A stretch of DNA of 64,000 bases from a virus. Below, piece by piece: positions 30,881 through 38,669 of the stretch. A program made the translations under genes and the position numbers. Location of the stretch: positions 1 to 64,000 of the IMG/VR virus record IMGVR_UViG_3300010371_000029. The stretch is one strand, 5' to 3'. A model generated the notes under the pieces. That model did not search any database. It had not been told where the DNA came from and saw nothing but the letters and a program-made list of their open reading frames with translations. How positions within the stretch are numbered: the stretch's first letter is position 1; the number at the start of each line of letters is the position of its first letter.

Positions 30881-31947
30881 GTATAGAGGATAGAATAAAT
30901 AAATATATAAATCAGGTGCCAACCCCAAAAGTAATTCCTATAAGATTTGATAAGTTTGTAGAATATAACAAAGGTAAAATAGCGTTTTATATTTGTAGAT
31001 GTGATTGTGGTAAAGAAAAATCAATAAATATTTTAAATATTGTTGATGGTAGAGTTAAAAGTTGTGGATGTTCTAGAATTAAACATGGTAAATTTGTTGA
31101 TGGTAAAAGAATTACAAAAGGAGGAAAACCTAAATCCGAAGCTTGGCGTAAGGTTATGGCAGATAAATGTAGAGAAAAAAGATTAAAGAAATGGATTGGA
31201 AGACACGGAGATTTAGAAATTTTAAAAGAAAGCGAATGGAGTAGACCCGGAAGAAAATATTTCGATGTTTTTTGTTATAAATGTAATAGAAATGCTTCTG
31301 TAAATTATCAGAATTTAAATTTAGGTAGGTTTGATTGCGGGTGTACTAAGAGGAGTTCACATTTTAAGAAAGAAAAATTAGCTAAAGGTAGAAAATTTGG
31401 AAATTGAGAAGTCGTTGAATTCATAACAGAAATAGAAAATTATGGTAAATATAAATGTGTGTGTAAGTGTGGGAGAGAAAGAATAACTACAAGAACAAAA
31501 TTGCTTAGGCGTTTAGTTAGAACTTGTGGTAATTGTGAAACGTTAGTAAATGGTAGAAAATGTTCATTGGACCAAAAAGAAGTAGCTAGTATGATAGGAG
31601 GAGAGTTGAATTATAAAGTTGGTAATAAATATTTAGATATTGCTTTTCCAGATAAAATGATTGTTGTAGAGATTGATGCGTGGTATTGGCACGGACATAA
31701 ATCAGAGAAAGATACTGAGAGAGATAGATTTTTGAATTCCAAAGGCTGGAAAATTTTACATATTAGAATAGGCGGGAATGCAAAACTACCAAATAAAGAA
31801 AAGATATTACAATTTTTATATAATTTAAAAATAAAAGAAGTGGAATTTTTGACTTGGAAAGGATGGGGTATAGGAAAAACAGTAGAACAAACTAGAAAAG
31901 AACGCAAACAGAAAAAGAAATTAGAAGAGGCTAAAAATGTCTGTTGA
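30877..31947 (+). pseudogene. Vsr-like homing endonuclease broken by in-frame TGA
   Basis: One coding frame from ATG 30877 to TAG 31945-31947, cut by TGA at 31405-31407. The two halves read in register: FCRKFGN-[stop]-EVVEFITEIENYGKYKCVCKCG type order, where intact relatives have Trp or another residue after FG-x. The first half has Cys modules (YICRCDCGKE..SCGC; VFCYKCNRN..DCGC). The second half has the nuclease core (NYKVGNKYLDIAF, IVVEIDAWYWHGHKSE, FLNSKGWKILHIR). TGG to TGA is the simplest cause. TGA ends many genes here, so it is not recoded. An internal ATG at 31459 could still express the nuclease half. Confidence 0.75.
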
Positions 31948-32137
31948 TTTAGTATTAGTAAAAAGTGGTTCGTTAGTTAATAATATGGGACGTACTTGTT
32001 CTGTAATGCCTAATGGAACAGCTATGGTCCAACAGGATAATCTTGGACCTGAAGTTCCTTATAACAATACGGTACTTGGAGAAGTTGCGTTGATTGTAGA
32101 AGATAGGCTAAATTGGCCCGTTTATTACAGCGCATAA
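31937..32137 (+). CDS. Small neck/structural-region protein, 66 aa
   Basis: Beta-rich (MSVDLVLVKSGSLVNNMGRT.. LGEVALIVEDRLNWPVYYS). The start overlaps the end of the broken nuclease gene by 11 bases. Composition is like the virion genes. It is probably part of the head-tail joining set because of its place; no family recognised. Confidence 0.5.
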   Translation: MSVDLVLVKSGSLVNNMGRTCSVMPNGTAMVQQDNLGPEVPYNNTVLGEVALIVEDRLNWPVYYSA

Positions 32138-32165
32138 TTACCTATCTTAACACATTGGAACTAAA

Positions 32166-32672
32166 ATGGCCGACCTTTTTACCATAAGTCCCGATATAAT
32201 AGCTACTTACGTGGCTGGGATATCGGCGTTAGTCGAACAATTAGGGAAGAACTGCACACTTGTATACCCGCCAACAAAAATTAGTTGCCCCAACTGCACC
32301 TATGACCCTATCTTAAAGAAGTCAAACAATGTATGGAACGGTACAGGTCCCGTTCCATTTTCAGGAGGTATCTGTCCGTATTGTACTGGTATAGGTCTTT
32401 CTACTCAAAATGTAACGAAAGTGGTTAAGGGACTTTTACAGTGGAGCCCCAAAGATATAGGGCGGTATGGCAGCAATGTAGAACCGAAAGACATTGTGAA
32501 ACTTAAAACCTATGCTACTAACGCCCAAGATATTTTAAACGCGACTGAGGTAATAGTAGACTCAGACCTAATAGGCATTGCTAACCAACGCTGCAAACTC
32601 CTAAAAGGTCCCACTTTTATTGGGTTACAATCGTCTAAGTTTGTTGTATTTTATTTCCAGCGAATTAATTAA
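32166..32672 (+). CDS. Neck-region protein with two CxxC pairs
   Basis: 168 residues: a helical start (TYVAGISALVEQLGKNCTLVY), then CPNC and CPYC pairs 31 residues apart (about 41-44 and 72-75), a likely zinc knuckle. A beta-rich second half ends SKFVVFYFQRIN. The fold pattern of zinc knuckle plus barrel fits the head-closure or tail-joining proteins of this position. Function inferred from order. Confidence 0.5.
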   Translation: MADLFTISPDIIATYVAGISALVEQLGKNCTLVYPPTKISCPNCTYDPILKKSNNVWNGTGPVPFSGGICPYCTGIGLSTQNVTKVVKGLLQWSPKDIGRYGSNVEPKDIVKLKTYATNAQDILNATEVIVDSDLIGIANQRCKLLKGPTFIGLQSSKFVVFYFQRIN

Positions 32673-32680
32673 GGGCAAAA

Positions 32681-33376
32681 ATGCCCACTGTAAATATCAA
32701 CGATTTTCCGGCTTTTCAAAAAGCCGTGATAAATGAGTTCGGGTTTAAACTAAAAGATTATTTAGACGTTGCCACTAAAACAATACAAAATGGAATTCGT
32801 TCCTTAATTATTACAGAAATACAAAACTCCCATGAATATAAGCTTCTCTTGGATAATAGCTCGTCTGGGCCTGATTTTAGAGCGGATTTTGGTACGAACC
32901 GGCTTGGCGGTCCTTTACGCGATATGCTCAACGTATTTGCGAACCAAGTTTCCCTCGAAAGCAAAGCTCGAAAAACACCCCGAGACATCAAAGTTAGATT
33001 AACGTTTAATATTGTAGAGGGCGATTTCGAGAAAGTATGCGAACTTCCTTCTGTTCAATACATATCCGAGCCTTCGGGCTCTGTGATAAATTGGTTAAAA
33101 TGGATTTTAAAGGAAGGGTCTACCGTTATGCGGGGATGGACAATAGACTATGACCTGTCCGCCAGTGCTAAACTTAGGTCTAGAACGGGCCGGGCGATTA
33201 TGAGAAGGTTAGGGCCTAAAAGACAAGAGTTGGGCTATCGCCCCTGGCGTCTGCCGCCCCCATTTTTTGGGGATGATGAAGACTATAATTTCGTTACCCG
33301 CGCCTTGACTAGTGAGCATTTCAAACGGGCCGTTTCTAAACTTATTTCCAAAACTTTAATTGAAACCAGGATATGA
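32681..33376 (+). CDS. Probable neck/tail-completion protein, 231 aa
   Basis: Begins with helices (FPAFQKAVINEFGFKLKDYL) and continues with strands (VRLTFNIVEGDFEKVCELP) and a basic stretch around RSRTGRAIMRRLGPKRQELG. The start is eight bases after the previous stop and ATGA overlaps the next gene. The helix-plus-basic-loop pattern resembles HK97 gp10-like completion proteins only loosely. Confidence 0.45.
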   Translation: MPTVNINDFPAFQKAVINEFGFKLKDYLDVATKTIQNGIRSLIITEIQNSHEYKLLLDNSSSGPDFRADFGTNRLGGPLRDMLNVFANQVSLESKARKTPRDIKVRLTFNIVEGDFEKVCELPSVQYISEPSGSVINWLKWILKEGSTVMRGWTIDYDLSASAKLRSRTGRAIMRRLGPKRQELGYRPWRLPPPFFGDDEDYNFVTRALTSEHFKRAVSKLISKTLIETRI

Positions 33377-34353
33377 GTTCCTCCCCTCAAACGTTCTTAA
33401 AAGGGATTAAAAATATAGGAGGCATCAATCTAGGCGCGGCTCTTGAGCGTTCCTTTATTGAATATTTGAACTGGGGCTTACTTGGGGCGGGTGGTTTCTT
33501 TAATGTGGAACCAAGTCAATCCTCAGCGTGGGGCGGGGACCAATCGAGGCTACGGCTTTCCGGGGACGAACGATATAACGGGACTGTATACGAAGGTTTC
33601 CGAGCCAATTGGGTTTGGGAAAGTGGGGTAAATCTACAAACAGGGGGCAGCCAACCAATACAGGCATCGGGCGTAATAGTTAATGGGGAATTTATAAGCG
33701 TAGATACGCCGGCCTCAGGATTATATTCGCACACTATAGATTATCCCAACGGCCGTGTGATATTCAACTCTCCTTTAACTAACGGTGAAACCGTACAATG
33801 TGCGTTTTCGCATCGCTGGGTACAAGTTGAAACTACGGAACATCCCGGTTTTGAACAATTATTCTATCGGTCCTATAGGGTGGATGACCCCACATTTTTA
33901 CAAACATCCGGTAATTGGGGCGTCCTTCCTGAAGAGAGGGTGCAACTTCCGGCAATTTTCGTGGAACAATTGGGTTCAGAGGAAAGTCAGGGATTACAAC
34001 TAGGGGGCGGCCTTATTATACGTAGAGCTTGTCTCTCATGGGTTTTTGCTGAGAATAAGTTTGACCGGGATAATCTTGTTGACTTAATTAATTATCAAAA
34101 TAGATTAAATGTTGGTGTATTAGACTATAACTTAATGGCGCAGAATGGATATAGTCCCCTTACGGCAATTGGCGGAATTAATGAAGGTGCTCTTACATAT
34201 CCCCAACTTGTTCAGGACGTGGCTAACAGTGGATACTTATATTTGAACGCCTTCATAATTGACTCTAAAATAATGCCTCAAGAAGAAAAAACTAATTATG
34301 CTTTCGTCGGTAAAGTTAGAACGATATTCGAGATATACTCGCCGTGGCTATAG
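33373..34353 (+). CDS. Probable tail terminator/neck structural protein, 326 aa
   Basis: Almost all beta: RANWVWESGVNLQTGG, SHTIDYPNGRVIFNSPLT, FSHRWVQVETTEHPGFE, with a Gly-rich strand LQLGGGLIIRRACLSW. No Cys motif or enzyme signature. It precedes the tail tube gene (apart from the inserted nuclease), so a tail-end or connector role is plausible. The last ten bases overlap the next start. Confidence 0.45.
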   Translation: MSSSPQTFLKGIKNIGGINLGAALERSFIEYLNWGLLGAGGFFNVEPSQSSAWGGDQSRLRLSGDERYNGTVYEGFRANWVWESGVNLQTGGSQPIQASGVIVNGEFISVDTPASGLYSHTIDYPNGRVIFNSPLTNGETVQCAFSHRWVQVETTEHPGFEQLFYRSYRVDDPTFLQTSGNWGVLPEERVQLPAIFVEQLGSEESQGLQLGGGLIIRRACLSWVFAENKFDRDNLVDLINYQNRLNVGVLDYNLMAQNGYSPLTAIGGINEGALTYPQLVQDVANSGYLYLNAFIIDSKIMPQEEKTNYAFVGKVRTIFEIYSPWL

Positions 34354-35138
34354 AAAGAGCAATTTCGGGACAGACAAAAGGAAGTGAAATTTACTTCAAA
34401 GCTGCCACTGAAAAATATGTAAATAAACATTTTGGCAAATTATTTGTTCACGGTATAAGTAAAAATAAGAGATATAATGATAGGCTCTATATCGTTACAT
34501 GTGAGTGTACCCCAAATGAAGAATTTGAAGTGTCAAGTACAAGATTACACGATGAGGGAAGTTGTGGCTGTTTAATGTATGCTGAAAGGTCTAGAAGGAC
34601 TATTTTAAAAGATTATACCGGTAAACAGTTTGGGCCTTTTAAAGTTGTAAAATTGCACAGTTTAAAACCTACGAAATATGAGTGTGTTTGCCCAAAAGGA
34701 CATATATTCTATTTTACTACTAGTACATTAAAAAAGAAAGCTAAGACAAAGTGTTGTTCTGAATGTTGGTGCATGGAAAACGGACGAGCGTGTTCAGTTT
34801 TGCAAAAATGTGTTCAAAATCTAACTGGCGGTGTATTAAACTACAGATTTGGCACACGTTATTTCGATATTTGCTTAGAATCTGAAAAAATAGTCATAGA
34901 AGTAGATTCTTGGTACTGGCACGCTCAAAGATTAGACCAGGACCTTATACGAGATAAGTTTATTTTATCTTCAGGTTGGAAATTTATAAAAATTTGTACC
35001 GGAATGACTATTCCAACCCAAGAAGAAATTAACGAATGTATAGCAGCGGTAAAACAATACGGCTTCGTTACACTTTATCTCGATGGTTGGGGCGAAGGGC
35101 CAACAGCTAATTTAAAAAAACTCAAAAATAAAACTTAG
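34344..35138 (+). CDS. Vsr-like homing endonuclease, 264 aa
   Basis: GTG start inside the end of the previous gene. Two Cys-containing modules (YIVTCECTPNEE..GSCGC; YECVCPKGHI..CCSEC), the first with CEC in place of CDCG, then the Vsr-like core: NYRFGTRYFDICL, IVIEVDSWYWHAQRLD, IRDKFILSSGWKFIKI. It is shorter by one module than the copy at 28828. The core has the same EVDxWYWH residues and ends in a conserved DGWGEG-like tail, also seen in the other two copies (SDWGKG; KGWGIG). It sits between neck and tail-tube genes. Confidence 0.8.
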   Translation: MAIERAISGQTKGSEIYFKAATEKYVNKHFGKLFVHGISKNKRYNDRLYIVTCECTPNEEFEVSSTRLHDEGSCGCLMYAERSRRTILKDYTGKQFGPFKVVKLHSLKPTKYECVCPKGHIFYFTTSTLKKKAKTKCCSECWCMENGRACSVLQKCVQNLTGGVLNYRFGTRYFDICLESEKIVIEVDSWYWHAQRLDQDLIRDKFILSSGWKFIKICTGMTIPTQEEINECIAAVKQYGFVTLYLDGWGEGPTANLKKLKNKT

Positions 35139-35163
35139 TGGTGCATGGGAGAAACCCTAAACA

Positions 35164-36285
35164 ATGGGATTTTATCACTCGATTGCACCAAGAAGTGTAT
35201 TTAATAACGGCAACGGCCTTTCAGGCCCTTACACTCCCAATAATTCAGGGAATATAGGTAAAATGGGTAATCAACGGTTATTCTATGCGTGCGAAGCCAT
35301 AGGTATTGCTCCTCAATCGAGCACCAGTTTTAAGACCGTCCACGGCGTTCAAAGTGTCGGTATTTCCACTCAGTTTAATCTGATTCAGGTTTTTGAACTT
35401 GGTCAGCTTAATCTTTATGACTACCCGGAAAATATTCCGAACATCGAAGTAACGATGGAGCGGGTATTGGATGGTTATCCTCTTGCTTATGACTTAGCCA
35501 CGCATAATGCGCCTTCTCAGAGTTTAGTAGGACGTTCAGCGCAGCAGTGTAATATTGCCATGAGCCTTTTCCCCGATACTAATGGGGCTGCTTCAGGTGA
35601 CGCTCTTTTCCAAGTTACCTGTTCGGGCATGTTTGTGTCGTCTTTAAGCTATAGCCTTTCTGTAGGTGACAATAGTAAAGAAAACATTACCTTTGTGGGT
35701 AATAATAAGTATTGGTCCTCTGGTTTAGCCTGCACTTTTGAGAATCCCTTTACCGGTTCTGATTTCCCTCTTGCTACTGCTGGTGGTTCGGGTGGTACTC
35801 AACGCCGTGAAGATGTTCTCATGGGTAGCTCCTATTGGCCCAAGGGAATGCTCGGCATTTCAACCTCCGGTACTAATGATATGCCGGCCGGCAGCGCTAA
35901 GTTTAACTGTCCTATCCAAAGTGTTAACATTTCGGTCGATTTGGGCCGGGATGACCTATTCCAACTTGGAACTAGAGCCCAGTATTTCCGCTATGTAAAT
36001 TTCCCTGTTGAAGTCACTACGGCTATCGAAGTTCTTTCAAACGAACAGGGCGATTACGTTAATGCTTATGCCACCCCCGTTGGTGGTACTAACGTTACAC
36101 CCGAAAAGATTTATGTTGCCATGAAAGACGGCACCGTATTTGACCTTGGAACGACTAATAAGCTGCAAAGTATTACCTTTGGTGGTGGGGACGTTGGTGG
36201 TGGAAACGCTACTGTAACTTATAATTATAGTAATTTCAACGTATTAACAGTAAGTCAGCCGCCCGAAGTTTTTGGGCAAGATTAA
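35164..36285 (+). CDS. Probable major tail tube protein
   Basis: 373 residues. Begins MGFYHSIAPRSVFNNGNG, then a long beta-rich series with GVQSVGISTQFNLIQVFELG and IPNIEVTMERVLDGYP. Gene length, codon choice typical of strongly expressed virion genes, and the terminator directly after support a major tail protein. A tube protein with an extra C-terminal Ig-like part (SQPPEVFGQD at its end) is possible. Confidence 0.55.
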   Translation: MGFYHSIAPRSVFNNGNGLSGPYTPNNSGNIGKMGNQRLFYACEAIGIAPQSSTSFKTVHGVQSVGISTQFNLIQVFELGQLNLYDYPENIPNIEVTMERVLDGYPLAYDLATHNAPSQSLVGRSAQQCNIAMSLFPDTNGAASGDALFQVTCSGMFVSSLSYSLSVGDNSKENITFVGNNKYWSSGLACTFENPFTGSDFPLATAGGSGGTQRREDVLMGSSYWPKGMLGISTSGTNDMPAGSAKFNCPIQSVNISVDLGRDDLFQLGTRAQYFRYVNFPVEVTTAIEVLSNEQGDYVNAYATPVGGTNVTPEKIYVAMKDGTVFDLGTTNKLQSITFGGGDVGGGNATVTYNYSNFNVLTVSQPPEVFGQD

Positions 36286-36317
36286 AGTACATAAATATAT
36301 TATTTTTCTTTCTACCT

Positions 36318-36340
36318 ACGGCCCCTTTTGGGGCCGTTTG
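36318..36340 (+). terminator. Intrinsic terminator after tail tube gene
   Basis: ACGGCCCC-TTTT-GGGGCCGT followed by TTG TATTT: eight perfect pairs with a T-rich tail. Confidence 0.8.
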
Positions 36341-36362
36341 TATTTAAGGAGTGCGCTAGCAC

Positions 36363-37409
36363 ATGGAATATTATGAGCGGGAACAATTAGTTCTAAAACT
36401 GATTAGCGGGACCACCTTTCTAGAAGTGGGCGACCTTCTTGAATTAAAAACCCCTACTAGAGTTCAACGTTTAAGAGCCTCTATTCTTTATCAAGAGGCA
36501 TATACCGAATCTCGTAATAACTTTGTCCTAACTGAAGAAGAGGCTTACGGTGCCCTTATTGATATGGGGGCTTGGTCGGAACAAAAGGAAGTTTTATTAG
36601 AAAAGTTAAAGGAACAATTGGACGAAATGAAGATTACGCTTTTTCAGAGCATTTTTAAAAGCAGTGGGCAAAAAGCTTTAAAAGATGGGATAAAGCTGGC
36701 CAAACAGAATATAGCTTCTCTTGAAGCCGAGAAGAACTTTCTCTCTAACTATACCTGCGAAGGGGCCGGGCGACAGGCGAAGGAGTATTATTTATCGCTT
36801 TGCGAAATCTATAGCGGCAGTAGCCGCTGGATTGACCCGGATTATGCCATTTATAACGGAGTGGACCATTTTGACGAGATTCTAGACGCCCGTTATGATT
36901 TTAGGTACACAGAGGGCAACATTCGTCTATTGGCCCGCACAGAGCCTTTCAGGGCCATTTGGAACAGTTCGGATAGAACAGCCAAGGATTTATTCGGGGC
37001 CTCAGCGGGGGATTTAAGTCAGGAGCAGCAAATGTTGCTTCTTTGGGCCACCACTTATGATAACATTTACAAAAGTCCCGACTGCCCCTTAGATGAAGTG
37101 GTAAATGATGATGACATGTTGGATGGCTGGTTAATATTAGAGAATAGAAAAAATAGCCGCGATAAAGAACTTAAACAAGGAGAGGTTACAGTTTCCGACA
37201 AGATTAAGCGGGCTCAGGAAGTTTATTTGATGGCTGACACGGCCAAAGACGCTAAAAGGGTGTATAGTTTGAATGCGGGGTTAGCTTCTAGTACGATTAA
37301 ATCAAGAATGGATACAATTAAGAGTAAGGGAACGGTTTCGGAAATGGAAATGCCGGATGTTCAGCAGAAGTTAGCTATGGAAATTAATAAGGCCAGTATG
37401 AAAAGGTAA
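36363..37409 (+). CDS. Tail-region helical protein, 348 aa
   Basis: Nearly all helix, many Glu/Lys/Leu, with a long coiled-coil candidate at about 70-130 (EVLLEKLKEQLDEMKITLFQ..LAKQNIASLEAEKNFLS). Placed between tube and tape measure, where tail assembly chaperones are normal. No frameshift signal to the next gene is apparent (the gap is 8 bases). An assembly factor is likely but not proved. Confidence 0.45.
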   Translation: MEYYEREQLVLKLISGTTFLEVGDLLELKTPTRVQRLRASILYQEAYTESRNNFVLTEEEAYGALIDMGAWSEQKEVLLEKLKEQLDEMKITLFQSIFKSSGQKALKDGIKLAKQNIASLEAEKNFLSNYTCEGAGRQAKEYYLSLCEIYSGSSRWIDPDYAIYNGVDHFDEILDARYDFRYTEGNIRLLARTEPFRAIWNSSDRTAKDLFGASAGDLSQEQQMLLLWATTYDNIYKSPDCPLDEVVNDDDMLDGWLILENRKNSRDKELKQGEVTVSDKIKRAQEVYLMADTAKDAKRVYSLNAGLASSTIKSRMDTIKSKGTVSEMEMPDVQQKLAMEINKASMKR

Positions 37410-37417
37410 GGAGATTT

Positions 37418-37762
37418 ATGGACGACGGATTTAATCATTTAAGTCGGTTAAAGAGGGCCAGTGTTGACACGAACAAACAACTTGCTTTAACTAAGAGCCG
37501 CGAGCGGCTAAAAGAGTTGCAACAAAAACGACTTAAAACGACTATGATTGGTGCATTGGATAAGTTTGAGCGATTTTTTGGAGATTTATGGGGACACGGC
37601 AAACATCCCAACGAATTAACCTCTAAAGAGGCAGAGTTTCGTCAAAAATGGGAAATTTGTCGCACCTTGATTTTGGATAATGGAAATGCTCAGGTTCGAG
37701 CTTTGAATAATGAACTAGAATCATTTAAAATTATTTTACAAACGATTAAGGAAAGGGATTAA
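37418..37762 (+). CDS. Tail-region helical protein, 114 aa
   Basis: GGAG precedes the ATG. A highly charged helical protein, mostly heptad-like (KQLALTKSRERLKELQQKRL), with a Trp-rich centre (FFGDLWGHGKH). It sits between two other helical proteins upstream of the tape measure. Candidate tail assembly chaperone part. No family recognised. Confidence 0.45.
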   Translation: MDDGFNHLSRLKRASVDTNKQLALTKSRERLKELQQKRLKTTMIGALDKFERFFGDLWGHGKHPNELTSKEAEFRQKWEICRTLILDNGNAQVRALNNELESFKIILQTIKERD

Positions 37763-37764
37763 GA

Positions 37765-38571
37765 ATGAAAGAGAATAAGAAAGAGACTTTTAAGGTAAAG
37801 AAGAATGATGCCGAAGTGGTTTTTGCGGTTAATCGACCCACTCCTCGTCAATTAGAGAAGGCCCAACTTCAATATAACATAGCCCTACAAGAAGCTATTA
37901 AGGACAAGGCGCTGCTTCGTGCAACAGTAAACTCGCTTTTGCGAGAACAGGGGCTTTGGAACGATGAAAAGGATAAGAAAGTCAAGGATTTGATTTCTCA
38001 GATTAGAGAGAACGAACGGGCACTTAAAGAGGGGGGAATTAAACTTTCCAAGGGGCGTGAAATTGCTCTGAAAACCCGTAGATTGCGGGAAGAATTAGTA
38101 AATGAAACTTCAGTTAAGAACGATTTGGATGGGGCAACCGCAGAGGCACGGGCGGAAAATCGTCGATTTGATTATCTTCTTACCCAGTGTCTTGTTTACA
38201 ATGATAGCGGTAAGCCCTACTTCGAGAATTTGGAAGCATATACAAACTATGTTGAAGAGGACGAAGTTCCTGTTAAAGGGGCGCGTATCCTCGCGGCGAT
38301 GATTTTTGGTTACGATAAAGATTTAGAAAAGAAGCTTCCTGAAAACAAGTTTCTTCAAACGTATAAATTTGTAGATGAAAATCTGCGATTTATTAATAAA
38401 GACGGTAAGTTAGTTAATGAGGATGGGCAGCTAATAAACGAAGACGGCCGCCTAATTAATGAAGATGGACAATTGATTGATATTAACGGTTCGCCCATTA
38501 ATGAAGATGGGGAATCTTTAGTTGAAAGTAAACCATTTATTGATGATTTGACTGGTCAGCCGGTAGCTTAA
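37765..38571 (+). CDS. Tail-region helical protein with NEDG repeats
   Basis: 268 residues. The first 170 are helical and charged (PTPRQLEKAQLQYNIALQEA..LRREELV type heptads); the last 60 contain a short tandem repeat of I/V-N-E-D-G-x-L units. Candidate tail assembly chaperone because it directly precedes the tape measure and a hairpin terminator. The repeat tail may be a flexible linker. Confidence 0.45.
   Translation: MKENKKETFKVKKNDAEVVFAVNRPTPRQLEKAQLQYNIALQEAIKDKALLRATVNSLLREQGLWNDEKDKKVKDLISQIRENERALKEGGIKLSKGREIALKTRRLREELVNETSVKNDLDGATAEARAENRRFDYLLTQCLVYNDSGKPYFENLEAYTNYVEEDEVPVKGARILAAMIFGYDKDLEKKLPENKFLQTYKFVDENLRFINKDGKLVNEDGQLINEDGRLINEDGQLIDINGSPINEDGESLVESKPFIDDLTGQPVA
38388..38520 (+). 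repeat. NEDG heptad-like tandem repeat inside gene
   Basis: Six or so units of seven codons: FINKDGK, LVNEDGQ, LINEDGR, LINEDGQ, LIDINGS, PINEDGE. The unit is about 21 bases. Such short in-frame repeats vary in number by slippage. Confidence 0.75.
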
Positions 38572-38591
38572 GATAAAATTAAGGTCCAATT

Positions 38592-38637
38592 AGGGGGTCT
38601 GGTGCATTTCTGCGCTAGGCCCCTTTTTATTTATAAC
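38592..38637 (+). terminator. Hairpin terminator before tape measure gene
   Basis: AGGGGGTCTGGTGCA, loop TTTC, TGCGCTAGGCCCC, then TTTTTATT. The stem is imperfect but GC-rich at its base and has a good T-run. Confidence 0.6.
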
Positions 38638-38669
38638 GAGTACGTTCTAAATTTTAAAGAAATAATTGA

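Noticed and set aside
31405-31407. Genome-wide recoding of TGA as tryptophan
   Set aside because: Many genes here end in TGA with the next gene starting in ATGA overlaps, so TGA is a normal stop.
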